DNA of 64,000 nt from Sporodiniella umbellata (GCA_025677835.1 JAIXMR010000079.1:62001-126000), one strand, 5' to 3'; positions 11,226 through 23,666 are shown, counted from the stretch's first letter. The notes: a model not told the origin generated them from the sequence alone. Program-made: numbers and translations.

Positions 11226-14200
11226 GTTTATTTTTAGTAAAAGTGAAATAAATAAATGAAAAAAGTGAAAAATAATGAGTTTGAATAAAAGAATTATAAC
11301 TTTTAGGCATCAACCCGTGACATGCAAAGATGAAAAAAACAAGTAACACGATCTTTTTTTCTTTTTTTTTTTTTTTTTTTTTCTTCAGTATCATTGTTTC
11401 CACTACTGGAAGATACTCTATGACGTCAGAAAGAGAGAACATGGTTGTATTTACATAACAATGAAGCGATGCATAGGCAAACTAGAGTCTGTGTAAATCT
11501 AGATAGCGTCTTGCAAAAAAAAAAAAAAAAAAAGGTCAAGGAGATCTGAGTTTTAGGCCACTTGAGTTGAAAGGCCTGCAGCCTTGAGAAAGAAAATAAA
11601 GTTCCACTTCCGGAATCGTATCTTGTCTGTGCCTTTAACACATGTTTTTCACTTTGTTACATAAGAGAATATTCTGTAAAACTGCCTTTTATGAAAAAAA
11701 AAAAAAGCGCTTTCTTTTTTATAAGCTAGAGTCTTGGGCCTTAACAGACGCCTGTTTTTTTATTTTTATTTTTTTTTGTTTTTTTTTTTCTTTTGGCTGT
11801 TCTGTTTAGATAAGAGGTGTTTCAGTAATGAAAGCATGAAAAAAACAAATGTTATTTCTCCCTGTTTTCTTAAACTTGCGGTATTGTACGACAGACACAG
11901 TGTACATGATTTCTAATTCAACCTTGTACGAACATTTTTGTCCAAGAAAATTGAGGCACCTCGTCTAAAGTCCACATGAGTTTTTCGGCAGAGCGCTACC
12001 TGCCTTTGTTTAGAGGGGTTATTCTTAATCTGCACTTTAACAAAAAAATAATAATAAAGTATCGTGATTGACCGATCCCTTTAATTAAGATCTTGATGTT
12101 CATCTGTATTTTTGGCTCTATGTTAACATTAAGGTTTTTCTTTTTCAAAAAGTAGGAGATGAAGTGCCACTCACTCTCTTTCAGGCACCATGACAAGGGC
12201 ACTGTCTAATTAAGGTTAAGATTTACCAAATAGTGTCTTTTAAGAAACACATATGGATACATGACAGAGAACAAAAGATAAGGTTTATATATGTAAAGAT
12301 GATGCAGACAGATGCGTGGGCGTGTAAAGTCTCTAGGATATTTTTACGATCTATAGAAACAGTTTTACGGTGGAAACAAAACCACTTGTACAAGTTTCTT
12401 CTTCTTTTGTAAAGCTTCTCAAAGCGTTTTTTAACCCGTAGCGATATCCACCGTATGTTTCACACGTGCCCAAAAATAACCGCGCCTTTTGAATACGTGT
12501 GTTTTTGCATTTGACAAGAGCAATAAAACAAAAATCGCTTTGTATTTAAAGTAGTGGAGTGCTATTGAAACAAGAATGGTTGCACTCTTGCTTTCTTTTA
12601 GATATATAAAAACATACTTGTCTTTCTGCCAAAAAAGAAAAATAAAATCCTTTTTTTACTACAAAAGCGAGTGATGTAGTACAAAACTCCACTTGTCGCC
12701 GTGCTTGCGAATTGAATAGCGTATTTCTAGTATGTGTGTTGGCAGACAGGTACGACACGCTGTATTCCAAAAACGAATAGACTGTGTCTAGCTATTTTTT
12801 AGTATGATCGCTTATTGACAATTTTTTTTTTTTTTTTTGAGGTTGTGTTACGCTTAAAGCTGTTCTCCCTTGTAGATGATTGTTGATGCTCAACAGATGA
12901 AGACCATAAACTAAAAACTACTATATGAGGCAGTTTCCCCGCTGTATCCGCCCAAAAAAAAAAGGGAGAGGTGCTGTAGATAGAAATCTGCAGAGTAAAA
13001 TGTCATCTATGAATAAAAAACGCCCTTATTTGCTTGTTCGATTGAAAGAAATTGAAGCCATTCATGATAACGCAACACTGAATAATGTATCGTTGTTGGT
13101 AGTACCGCGTTTGCTTTTTGTCTATTTTTAAAAAACGGGGCCCAGCTCAAGTGGCGAAATGAAGTTTGGAGTTTACAGTAGCTCGTTTTTTAATTCTTAC
13201 AACCAAGTAACATAAAAAAAAAAAAATCGAAACATAACTTCAAGTACCAGACTCTTTGGTTTCTATTCAATGACGATATCCATACGTGTCATTTTTTCTT
13301 ATTAAAAAAGAAAGCGATATACTGCGTGTTTCTATCAGTAACTGCTTCGAAACTCTTAATATGGCTTATGTAGTTATACTATGGGCGTTTTTTATATCTA
13401 CATGGATTGCGCCCTCAGTTAGTTGCTAAATTTTTGCAGACCACCTAGTCAGTAAAGTATTTGCCTTTTTATTTATTAATAAACAAAAAAAAAAATGCAT
13501 GTAATGATTGTAAATATTAACAAACCAATAACGAGCTGCGAGTTATTAAAATGAGGCCATCAAAACAAGTTTAAAAAGAAAGTGTCGAAAGGAGATAAAA
13601 TTCAAAGTGTGGCGATCCACTAACTTTGCTATTAAGAAAAAGAAAGGTAAATAGACATCTTGTTCTTACAAGAGTTTCATGTAATTCTTATGGCGCAAGG
13701 AATACAGTACAGTCTTGATGTAAAAGAGTACAGCGTCACAATTTCAAGCTGATTTCTAACAACCTGCTAGCAACGTTACACTGCGTGAAGTATCAAACCT
13801 TTCAGTGTTTTGGTTGAAATCTTTTGTTTTTTATGGGAATCAACTTGTGTATAAATTATTCGGTATTTATAAGCATATGCGCATGTTTACAGTTGTTTCC
13901 TTTTTTTTTTTTTCTTCTATAAAAAGAGTAAGGTATGTCTTGCTGAATACCAAATAGTCTACACAATGTAACCGATCACCGTCAACTGCACGTTAAGGCT
14001 GTTATGAACTTGCTGATCTTCAAAAATATTTTCACATTTCTAGATACGATGATAGAAAGGGGGGAGACATAGACTCCGTATGTTTTGTTGAGTTATGCAA
14101 TCAATTGTTACAAGATGAACGATAGAACCAGGGTATTGTTCAGTATTTATTTATATACACTAGAAACTTGTCAGCGATGCAAAAACACTGTTAAAACAAC

Positions 14201-16579
14201 CGTACCTGTAGCTTTGCTTTAATGAGCTTGAGTTTCACTTGAATGTTAAAAGTAGCATATGGGTTTAGTACTACTTACTCAAAAAGAATCCTGTTTGTTG
14301 GAAGCTATCGTTACGATACTGGTTGAACTCTTGCTCTACGCTACCAGATGAGAGACACATAACCTTAAAACGAATGTGTTTACTTTTTGCTACCGAGCTA
14401 GATGATTTATAATAGTCATATATAAATTGTTGATTTCTCTTATATGCAGTGTTCTTCAAAAGAAGTAATTTGTACCTCCCCCTCTTCCCTCCCTATTTCT
14501 TTTTTTCTTTATTAGCTTGTATGGGTTGTTGACGTCTATAACACACCTGGGCTCTCTTTACAGCATTGTTTTTTTTTAATAATGCATCAGGAGGTTTCAC
14601 TGATTGTCAACCTGTGCCCTAGTACTTTAGAAATCTCCCTGTTTCAAGTTGTTTTCGAAAAAAAAAAAAAAAAAAAAACAAAGCTCTTTCGAAAAGTTAC
14701 TTTTAAAAAGCGCTAGAAACTTTTAACGCATGGCTTAAAACCAAAAACAAATATAAAAAATGTATACTATGGCTCTTACTTCCTTTATAGCTTTTGTTAA
14801 TTCCATAAGCTACTCTTTATAATGAGACTGCTGACTATGGTAAAGCAAAAAAAAAAAAAAAAAAAAAAAAAAACGCGTTTTGCATACACAAACGGAGTAA
14901 AGTTTTAAAACTATGGTTTAGTTGTATAATTCTGATAGAGTCATGTTTTAAGCATAAGCTACATTTTATTTTATTTTAGTCGTTTATTATTTGTCTTTAC
15001 TTTAGGTGAAAGGTGCTTTTTTCAGCTACAATTTCATGTCGTGTGATAAAAAAAAAAAAAGTATAAAGCGTGTGATGCATAGGTACTATTACTATGAACT
15101 CTTTTTTATAACCTTTTTAGACCGGAGGCACAAAACGGGGAAGAAGAGTAGATACACAAGTGACATTTTACTCATAACCGTATATGTTTCTGCGTTAGGG
15201 TATGATTGATTTGACTTGTTCAAACAACAATACTTTAGTATCACTTGTATTCAAATACAACCACATATTATAAGACGGATTTTAAGTACTTGCGAATAAG
15301 ACTGTCCTTTTTTGGCTTATACAATCTATCATAGTCATTCAAAGCATACTTTGAATCGATTTGGTTATAGAAAAGAAACAAAGATCAGGTATCCTTTTTT
15401 TTAAAAAAAAAAAAAAAAAAGAAAAGAAAGGGGGAGGGAGAGGAGCAAGCCAAACCAAGGCTTCTTTTAAAAGTGGGACAGCACACATGACAAAGACACT
15501 ACCCGAGTTAAAACAGAACTGTATAACCTAATTCATGCTTATAGTTCTCTTGAAGAGCATATGAACATGACGTAAAACTATGCAACCGAGCCTCCAACTA
15601 CTCTCTGTAGGTTGAGTTGACTACTGGTTGCTTGGAATGGACAAAACTACATGCATTCTTTTCAAAAGCCAGCAAAGAAAAAAAGGGAGGCAAAGAGAAG
15701 GATAAAAGACTATAGTCTGGATTAACAAAACGTATAGAAAATCTTCTTTTTTCTACAAACAGCGCTCTGTCAAAGCGGTGAAAATGGCACGGTTGCCTTG
15801 AACAACTCTTTTTGATTTTTTTCGACTACAAAAGATTGACCAAGGGAGTTGCAAATGAAAAAGTTTTGGCAAAGTCGAGCCGTTTTTGACTCAGAAGAAA
15901 AAAAATTTGATTGACAAACTCAGTCCAGTTTTACCTTTTTTTTTAAAGTACTTTTGTAAATTCAGAAAGTAAAAAAAGAAAAAGTTTTAGAGAATAAAAG
16001 TTATTTAGAGCTGTATACATGTTTTAGGCCATGGTTTATTTGTCCTAGCCAGGCGTGATTGTACGTGTGTGTGTGTGTGTGTGCTTAATTGAAACGAGAG
16101 AAGAAAAGGCGGAGAATGAAAGAGGACCATCTCCTGATCTCAAGTTCCGGCCCGGCAAAATCCTCGGACCAGTGTGGTGATAGGGAAGAAGTAACATTAA
16201 AGGTTTTGAAGCCTTCAAACGTTGGTCGTCAAAGAAACTTCCTCTCTTTTCAACAATATGTCAGACCGGTAATGTTTATATAAATAAATACATATATAGT
16301 GTGATTGAGTGGATGAAGGATAAAGAAAAGAGTGAAAGCAAAGGATGGATTCATGGATGGATAAGTTTCTTTCTCCTCCCCTCCTCCCTAAAAAAGGGAA
16401 ACAACCAAAAAGAACTCTCTTGTAAAACAGAGAATGACAAACTAGAGATGCATGTGGATTGATTACCGAATCCGAAAGAAACCAAAAAAAAAAAAAAAAG
16501 ACAAAGCTTGGTTCTTTTCTGTTTTTCAACTCCTTGCTGCTCTTCCTCTTTCTTTTTTTTTTTTTTTCACTTCTCAATC
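11226..16579. other. 5.35-kb gene-poor interval
   Basis: No convincing gene is visible here, although the rest of the window averages about one gene per 1.9 kb. Open frames are below 75 codons (except frames made of homopolymer) and match nothing I know. One frame at 12925-13131 has a more ordinary composition but no recognisable domain and no supported splice partner. The interval holds many poly(A)/poly(T) runs, a CRE palindrome at 11421-11428 and a (TG)n run at 16066-16082. The left 200-400 bases are the transportin promoter and the right end is the promoter of the eL33 gene. A non-coding RNA or a fast-evolving spliced gene cannot be excluded. Confidence 0.5.
11421..11428. promoter_or_regulatory. 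CRE-like palindrome upstream of transportin
   Basis: A perfect TGACGTCA, the site of Atf1/CREB-type bZIP factors, lies 196 bases upstream of the transportin start codon. Functional importance is inference from position and sequence only. Confidence 0.35.
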
Positions 16580-17002
16580 ATGAATCCAAGGTTTAAATGA
16601 ATGAAGGTTCTCATTTTTTTTTTTTTTTAATCTAGTCTTTACTCCAAGGGCCGTGTTTTAGGCTATGAACGTGCCAAGCGTACTCAAAACCCCAATGTTT
16701 CTTTGATCCAAGTTGAAGGTGTCCAAACCACCAAGGATGCTCAATTCTACCTTGGTAAGCGTGTTGCCTATGTCTACCGTGCTCAACGTGAAGTCAATGG
16801 TTCCAAGGTCCGTGTTATCTGGGGTCGTATTGCCCGTACTCACGGTACCAACGGTGTTGTTAAGGCTCGTTTCCGTAACAACTTGCCTCCTAAGGTCTTT
16901 GGTGCTTCCGTTCGTGTTGTAAGTTGATAAAAAAATGAATGAACTGTTACCTTTTCGTTAACTCTTTATCTTCTGTAGATGCTCTATCCTTCCAACATCT
17001 AA
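16580..17002 (+). CDS. RPL33: 60S ribosomal protein eL33 (L35A family)
   Basis: Predicted exons are 16580-16590, 16636-16918 and 16979-17002 (105 residues). eL33 is a small protein of the large ribosomal subunit. Hallmarks are [57 protein letters not shown] and the C-terminal MLYPSNI, placed on its own 8-codon exon as in many fungi. The first coding exon is only 11 bases and reads MNPS before LYSKG; the spacing matches the human N-terminus. The donor there is GTTTAA, which is weak, so the exact start is less sure than the rest. Codon use is strongly biased to C/T-ending codons (CGT, AAG, GGT), as expected for a highly expressed gene. Confidence 0.93.
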
Positions 17003-17239
17003 AGTGTGTATCGAAATACTTGACATGAAAAAGCTAATAAAAAGACACTTTTAAATAATAAAAAAAAAAAAAAAATTAGCAGAGAGATGACTGGAGAAGA
17101 ATAGATATAAAAGTAGATGGGCTTTATTATGATGCATGTATTGTGTTACTTGTTGAGCTTTTTTAAAAGTGGAGATTATAAAATAGAACTTTCTTTTTTT
17201 TTCATATTTCTTTTTTTCTTCTGCCACTTCTAACAAGTA

Positions 17240-17275
<36 letters not shown>

Positions 17276-17284
17276 AAGAGAAAT

Positions 17285-18520
17285 ATGTCTAGTTTACACG
17301 GTTTTTGTTTAACCTTAGGGTTATTGATCTCAGGTACAGAGTTTTCATAAAAAAAAGAAAAAGCAGTGATTGATTTAAACGGTTAGGCGCATCAATCCCT
17401 TTACTCTTAACGTTTCAAAACCACCAGGCGGTGAAAGAAGATGAATATTTCCGCCAGCCTTTACTTCAAACCTACATGATCTTTTTAGGTGAACTTTTGT
17501 GTATTCTCTTTATTCATCTCGCCACCCGGCACCCGTCTTTACTCGACCAGTCCTTTCTGGATGCCGTTCAGCCTCATCATGGTTTTGGAAACGATTGGGC
17601 TGCACCTCAAACAACCACTTGGCCCGCCGCTCTCTGGTTTATTTTACCCAGCGCATGTGACCTGATTGCCACGACGGTAAATGAAATAAAAAGGATGTGT
17701 TTTAAAAACAAGGAAAGATGACTGACATGGATGGCTCTAGCTATTGAACTTGGGTTTGATTTACACCACACCTTCTGTGTATCAAATGATCAAGGGTAGT
17801 ATCATTGGTTTCTCTGCTATTTTCAGTGCTCTTTTCCTTGCCCGCAAGTTCTTACGTAAGGAATGGTTTGCGATCGTGTCTATCTTGGTAGGCACGGGTA
17901 TCATTGTTCTATCCATCCTGAACCATGCAAGTTATTGGGGACCAGTCTTTTTGATCGTGGCTCAACTGTTTGTGGCTGCTCAATTTATTATGGAAGAGTA
18001 TTTGATGGACCGATACCAACTGGATGCAGTTCGTGCTATGGGTATCGAAAGTGTCTTTGGTGCAGTCGTGTTGGGTCTGGTGCTCTTGCTGGCTGCTTTC
18101 TTTGGCGAGGGCAGCCTAGATGTCTCTACCGGTTTTAGACACTTGTTTGCTATACCTGCCTTGTGGCAAAGTGCTTTGCTCTTGGCTTTCATGGTCGCCA
18201 TCTTTAATTTCTTTGGATTGGCTATCACTACCTTTGTGGGAATCCCAGGCCGTAGTATTATTGATTTCTTAAGGTAAGGCATATATATATATATATATAT
18301 ATATGTAGGTATACATATTTATCTATTTCTTTTTTTCTTTTTTTTTTTTTACACGTGTAGAACTGTGTTGGCTTGGGTAGTAGCCATTTATTACGGCTGG
18401 GATATCTTCTCCTGGGTTGAATTATTAGGTTTCTCTATTTTACTCTTTGGTGTCTTTGTATTTAATGGCGTTTTTAAGAGAAATAATTTGGGAAGTGAAG
18501 GTACTCCTTTGTTATCTTGA
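17285..18520 (+). CDS. SLC35F6-like multi-pass transporter (drug/metabolite transporter superfamily)
   Basis: Predicted exons are 17285-17333, 17387-17676, 17741-18273 and 18361-18520 (343 residues). The protein has about ten hydrophobic helices and follows SLC35F6 (formerly C2orf18) along its length: an N-terminal LTLGLLISGAS, ACDLIATT, TTPSVYQMIKGSIIGFSAIF, AQFIMEEYLMDRY, and RSIIDFLRTVLAWVVAIYYGW near the end. Animal SLC35F6 is lysosomal or mitochondrial with unclear substrate; the wider SLC35 family moves nucleotide sugars. The C-terminal GSEGTPLLS resembles an acidic dileucine sorting signal, which would fit a vacuolar location (inference). The fourth exon follows an intron with a (TA)n run and CACGTG next to the acceptor. 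Confidence 0.88.
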
Positions 18521-18740
18521 ATAAACGCGTCTTTTTTTTTTTTTTCATAAAAAAAAGCAGATGTATTTTCTTTGATGAAACGTTCAGATTTAATTAATCA
18601 ATGTTTTAATTACTCTCTCTTTAAAACATAAGAAGAAAATGAGCGACAATATAGTTTTATGTTTTTATTTCGTTATTTCTATCTTGTTTTTTGAATGAGT
18701 CAAAAGGGTAGTTTATAAATACAACCTTTCATAATAATAG

Positions 18741-20124
18741 CACTAGAAAACTAAACTTTTTTTTTAAAAAAAAAAAAAAAAAAACAAAAGCCACGAAAAA
18801 CAATCCTGCCGCGTGTTTGTTTGTAGGAAGGTAAAGATGATTGAAATGGAGAGATCGTTGATTCTTTTTCAAGTTTAAACAAGCATATTCAAGATACAAA
18901 ACTGAATCAGTCAGTGTTTGATGTATTTCAACAATGGGGGGATCTACTGAATGTAAAAGTACTTCGAGACTGGTTAGGAAGACCTTATGCTTTTGTTCAA
19001 TTCAAAGTAAGCAATAACCGCAATAGAACGGCGTTCACAAGGTTTATTTTAGAATCCAAGTGATTCAAAAGAAGCTTTGGAAAGAGTGGCTAGCCAAAAA
19101 ATACAATTAAATGGTCGATTTATTCGCTGCGAGATTGCAAATGTACATCGTACCCTATGTTTGGTTTCTACGCATTTGCCTCATTACCCAAAAGTATAGA
19201 CATATATTATCTTTTCCCTAAAAAAGAGATACAAACATCTTTTTCTTATTTAGGATCTTGAAAGCAAATTAAGTGCTTATGGAGAAATAGAAAATATTCT
19301 GATACCTTCATGTGATCCATGCGTTTATGTAGCCTTTGTTCGATTTTGTTATCGCGAAGACGCCATTTTGGCATATTTAGTAAACAAATTTCTATAAAGA
19401 GAAAAAGATTAAGTCTTTGCTTTTTTTTTTTTTTTGTAGGGTTTAAAAGAATCGAATGCACATCATCGTTGGATGGTGTATTGGACTTTAAATGTAGATC
19501 ATCAAAACCTGTCGAGGATCATGAACGTACCTTACTTTATTGATACCCGTAGCCTTTTCATAGGTAATCTGGATTCAAGAATAACAAAAGAGTCTCTGGA
19601 CCGACTGTTTTGTTCTTATGGTACGATTGTATCCATCAAAATCATATGTAAACAACGCAAGAAAAAACAAAACACATTTGCCTTTATCAAGTATCAACAG
19701 GCAAAGGAAGCAGCTGACGCAGTTCGTCAAGAGGTAAGCTTTACTCCAAAAAAAAAAAAAAAAAATAACGCGTGCATTGTTTCTGAACATTTAAAAGAAT
19801 AGTAAAAAGTATTCAAGTCCCGCATTACGTATAACTTATCAAAGATATTCATTATGTCAAGCGATTCGACAGTACCCAACCACTAACTCAACTCTGGTAT
19901 AGATTATATATATATATGTATATACAATGTATAAGAGACTCATCTATCTATCTCTATGTGTGTATATGAATTAGGCTATGAATTTTACAGAGCCCATGGT
20001 ATATAACCAAGGTATTTTAATAGTTTCAAACCAGTTTTTATTGAATAGAATCCATGTAGGTTATTGTTATTATCCTTATGGGTATCCAATGTACCATCCC
20101 TGTTTTTACCCCAACCGGTTCTAG
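18741..20124 (+). CDS. multi-RRM RNA-binding protein (start not resolved)
   Basis: Supported exons end at 18830, then 18874-19006, 19053-19193, 19254-19355 (approximate end), 19440-19733, 19798-19896 and 19975-20124. The first RRM has RNP2 LFVGSLN, split by the 18831-18873 intron, and RNP1 RPYAFVQF. A middle degenerate RRM covers LCLVSTHLP to CVYVAFVRF. A third has RNP2 SLFIGNLD and RNP1 NTFAFIKY. The C-terminus is Tyr/Pro-rich (HVGYCYYPYGYPMYHPCF), typical of RNA-binding proteins in fungi. No in-frame ATG exists in the first visible exon, which runs through an A-rich tract from an acceptor at 18740 or 18746, so an upstream coding exon must exist. A TATA-like element lies at about 18713. The closest family was not identified; an mRNA-binding or splicing role is inference. 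Confidence 0.7.
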
Positions 20125-21458
20125 ACACAAACACATTACCGCCTTTTACTTTATCGAGATATATAGGCTAGTTTTGCGATTCCATGTTGGAACAGAGCCC
20201 TGAAGATGAAAATAAAGAATTCATTGGCTGCATAAGTAATGGCTCCGTTCCAACCAATGGCGGATTTTTATTTTTTTTTTTTTTAAAAAAAAAAAGCATT
20301 CATCTACAAATGTCTATCTTTCTAAAATAACAACCGTTTTAAGAGCTTTCGATGTAAAATAAAAAGACTCAGGATGGTTAAAAAAAAAAACTACAAAAGG
20401 TTGACTACGTTTTGTATTTTTTTTTTCTTTTACTTTTCTTTGTTGTATGTATAAGGAAGCGTCTGCTTGGATAGGTTAAGAATATCAATAATGAATATAC
20501 AAGGTCCTTTTTTTTTTTTTGCATATAAATTTCATTTAGAACGACTCTTGGCCAATCAAAACGACCATCCAGAAGAGCTGTGTGTGTATGCTCGGAAAAA
20601 TACTTTTAAACAATACATCTTCAGGAGTTGAATCCGTAGCCAATCAAGAAAAAAAAAAAAAAGAAAGGGGGGGATGGGAATCAAGCAAAAGAAATATAAG
20701 AAATCACAAGACACGAGAAGAAAAGGAGTAAGAAAAGGCGAGAACGAGAAATAAGCTCCTTTTTTTTTTTTTTTTTGTCTGCAGTTTTTTTACAAGCGTC
20801 TATTTCTTTGTGAAATGTAGTCCTTTTTTGGCGATTGAATTTGACATGTTTAGTACCACAGCAAGATAAGGTGTGTGTTACCTGCCACAACCACTTAAAA
20901 GGCGATATGAGACCTCCCTAGGCTCCCCAATCACTGGTGTTTTTATTTCCTTCTCAGAAAGCAAAGAGGTGGAGCCAAACCATGACAAGAGCACTGACAT
21001 TACATCATGTTGATATTTGAGTATGTACAAATATTTATATGCAGCCAGTGTGGGTATACAGTGACTGTGTTAATAGCCATACTCGTTTGCTTTTGTTCAT
21101 TAAGCTCGAGCCATTTTTGGAATTTTTCAAGAGAAACAAGGCTAATGAGTTGTCCCCAATGATACGTACACACTACCTCATTGTTCAAATAACCTTGTTG
21201 TTTTGATTGTTGTTTTCCCTTCTTTGACAGATTTTGAGTATAGAATTGCAGCTTGTATGCTCTTTGTTTTTCTTCTAATATTGGCTTCCTTTCATTTTAT
21301 TTGTCTGATGAGTTCCCCCAAAAAAAGAGGCAAAAAAAAAGTTACGATTCGAGGTCCGATTGAGTATAAATAGAGAGGAGCAAAAAGAGTGGGTAGGATT
21401 GATTTACATTTTTCTTTTCTGTTTTTTTTTTTTTTTTTTTTTCTGTTGAACAAATAGA
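20125..21458. other. intergenic region upstream of the PAS gene
   Basis: No gene is supported. The region has poly(A)/poly(T) tracts and two CCAATCA boxes (20551-20558 and 20638-20646). The short minus-strand frames at 20681-20890 and 21000-21188 have no recognisable domain. The right end has a TATA box at 21365-21372 and a T-rich leader before the ATG at 21459. Confidence 0.5.
21365..21372 (+). promoter_or_regulatory. TATA box of the PAS gene
   Basis: TATAAATA lies 87 bases upstream of the ATG at 21459, followed by a long pyrimidine tract. This is a normal spacing for a fungal core promoter. Confidence 0.5.
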
Positions 21459-22358
21459 ATGACCCACACTATGCACACCCTTTCTGATTGCCCCTTAGGA
21501 TCAGCAGCTTGTATTACCATTGACGAAGAGAATAGAGTGACGGGAGCCAGTGAAGAAATGGAGAGGCTTTTAGGGTGTAAACCAATAGATCAGACTTTGG
21601 ATCAACTCTGGACTTTCCACTCACCTTTTGGTTTAGAGGAATCCAGAACGACTGCCGTCAGCCACCATACATCCCGTACACTTTCGCTCTGTGTGCATCC
21701 ACATGACAAAGGCCACACGATTGTTTGCTCAGATAGCACGGGGTTGCAAAGATTAGACCCGCGCTACAGACAAGTATCTATTCTCCGGCTCTCGATGTAC
21801 GGCACGGTCGAAGCGGCCTTTCCAAACGCAACATTCCCCATCTGTCAGTCATGGGTGGGCGAACCGGTGATGCGTTATGTGGGCGCAGAGGATGTCAAAA
21901 AGCTCTGCGCAGCTCTGAGTCGAGCCACACGGCTATCCTGCCTTGTTCAGCTCCACTTGGACCTTCAAGGTCAGCCCTCAGATTGGACGCTGATGTATGT
22001 AGAGGATCAGGATCAAGTCCTTTGCTTTATTCGACCCCCCGGTTTCGCCTACGCCACCCATACCGCCTTACCCCTCTCTCTCTATCACATCCTATGCCAT
22101 ACCCAAGCCAGACTCTGGCAATGTCTCGATCAAGGCTTCCACTGGGCTGCTCAGTCCATCGCTTATACCCTCTTGCTCTTACTCGAAAACGCTTGGCCTC
22201 ACTATCAGAAAGGCTATCATCTCTTGCTTAACAAGAAACCAGAACTGGAATCGCTCTGCTCTTGGTTTTCATATTTAGGTATACCCCAACATACTTCCAA
22301 AGCTTGGCTCGATCGTCTTTTGGATTCTCCCCTGGATAAACAGCATTTGATTGTATAG
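21459..22358 (+). CDS. PAS-fold protein related to white-collar PAS regions, without LOV or zinc finger
   Basis: A single exon encodes 299 residues. The first 75 residues have the look of a PAS domain (ITIDEENRVTGASEEMERLL, GLEESR). A second PAS-like unit follows (SILRLSMYGTVEAAF, then GEPVMRYVGAEDVKKLCAAL). The stretch YVGAEDVKKLCAALSRA closely matches [17 protein letters not shown] in the third PAS region of the white-collar protein at 29273-31326. There is no flavin-binding NCRFLQ, no GATA finger and no membrane segment. The C-terminal 100 residues are helical and unassigned. PAS domains serve as dimer interfaces or ligand sensors, so this could be a partner or modulator of white-collar complexes; that is inference. 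It lies 7.8 kb from the white-collar gene on the same strand. Confidence 0.65.
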   Translation: MTHTMHTLSDCPLGSAACITIDEENRVTGASEEMERLLGCKPIDQTLDQLWTFHSPFGLEESRTTAVSHHTSRTLSLCVHPHDKGHTIVCSDSTGLQRLDPRYRQVSILRLSMYGTVEAAFPNATFPICQSWVGEPVMRYVGAEDVKKLCAALSRATRLSCLVQLHLDLQGQPSDWTLMYVEDQDQVLCFIRPPGFAYATHTALPLSLYHILCHTQARLWQCLDQGFHWAAQSIAYTLLLLLENAWPHYQKGYHLLLNKKPELESLCSWFSYLGIPQHTSKAWLDRLLDSPLDKQHLIV

Positions 22359-22574
22359 ACACTTTTTATTTCTTGTTCATAACTACCTACATACACACTT
22401 TTCACTGCAAAAATAAATAAATACCCCTTCTTTTGGAAAACGTAGCCTGTGTCCGGCTCGAACCTCTCTAGACACACCCCTCTTTTTATATACGTCATCT
22501 TCAACCGATTCTGAAAAAAAAAAAAAATAAGCACTTTGCATTATTTCTCTTAAAAAAAAAAGTGTTAATTGTGG

Positions 22575-23644
22575 ATGAAACGCACTTATACCACCCCGAT
22601 CGATTCACAACCTGCCAAGTTGGCACGTATGACCAAAAATAAAGGGGAAGAAAAGATGTTTGGCAACTATAGTGCCTATTATACGTAGTTATCTTGGCCT
22701 CTTCTTATGACCTGTGCTTACTTTTTTTTTTTTTTTTTTTGATCTTAGGTCACGACGAGTACCCAAAGGGGAGCATGCGATCGATCCACGTATCGATTTA
22801 CTTTCAGACCAACTGTTTCATGGCAAAACGGTATTAGATATTGGCTGTAATTCGGGCAATCTTACGATTGGCATTGGTAAATAAAGAGAGAGAAAAAAGT
22901 ATGTATTCAGACGCGAGTTTATAAATATATCTATCTATATCTATATAGCGAAACAAAAACAGCCAACGTCTATTCTGGGAGTCGATATCGATGCAGGCTT
23001 GATTGCGAATGCCAAAAAGAATATCCAGGTGGTTTATTCACTCAGTTCACCTACAGGGAATGACCGATTCGATCTTTCGTTGAAACGTCATTACTTTCCG
23101 TTGAGCATGAGTCATTGCCATGGGTTTATTCCGATGAATCTACCTCAAGGCACGCCTAGACAAGGATTTCCTTACAATGTTCAGTTTGAAGCGTCCGACT
23201 GGACCCAGAGCGAATCCAAAGAGACATTTGATACTATTCTGGCGTAAAGCAATGTGCGATGTGTGTTTTGCTTTTAACTCTTTCTTTTTGGGCTATAGTC
23301 TAAGCGTCACTAAATGGATTCAACTCCATGGAGGCGATCAAGGACTTCAGGCATTTTTTCAGAAAATCTTTCGCTCGTTAAAGGTCGGAGGCACCTTGGT
23401 TTTGGAAGCACAAGAATTCAGCAGCTTTCAAAAACGAGCCAAGGTCAATGTGGAGGATCGGTTCTTCTTTCGACCGGAACATTACACGGACTATTTGATC
23501 CAGACAGTTGGATTTAAATCCTATCAGGATCTAGGCGTGCCTCAAGACGAAAGCAAAGGTAACATATCAGACGTGACATGTTCAAAAGCCTAAGTACATC
23601 TCTCTTCAGGTTTCTCCCGACCGGTGATTCTCTATAGGAAATAA
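22575..23644 (+). CDS. Bin3/MePCE-type RNA 5'-phosphate methyltransferase
   Basis: Predicted exons are 22575-22684, 22749-22876, 22949-23243, 23299-23558 and 23610-23644 (275 residues). The Bin3 family puts a methyl group on the gamma-phosphate of small RNAs, stabilising 7SK in animals, and in fission yeast the homologue acts on U6 and in the telomerase particle. The signature is in order: FGNYSAYY, DPRIDLL, the SAM-binding VLDIGCNSGNLT, ILGVDIDAGLI, then LSVTKWIQLHGGDQGL, GGTLVLEAQEF, and the C-terminal GFSRPVILYRK. Intron phases agree throughout. Between motifs II and IV is a variable insert typical of the family. The gene converges on the FYVE gene. It acts most likely in the nucleus. The family call is strong; the RNA substrate is unknown. 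Confidence 0.9.
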
Positions 23645-23666
23645 TAAGAATAATAAAAGTGACTCG

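Noticed and set aside
22440..22480. tRNA-like GGTTCGAGCC on the minus strand
   Set aside because: The flanking bases do not form a T-arm stem, and no acceptor or anticodon arm is present.
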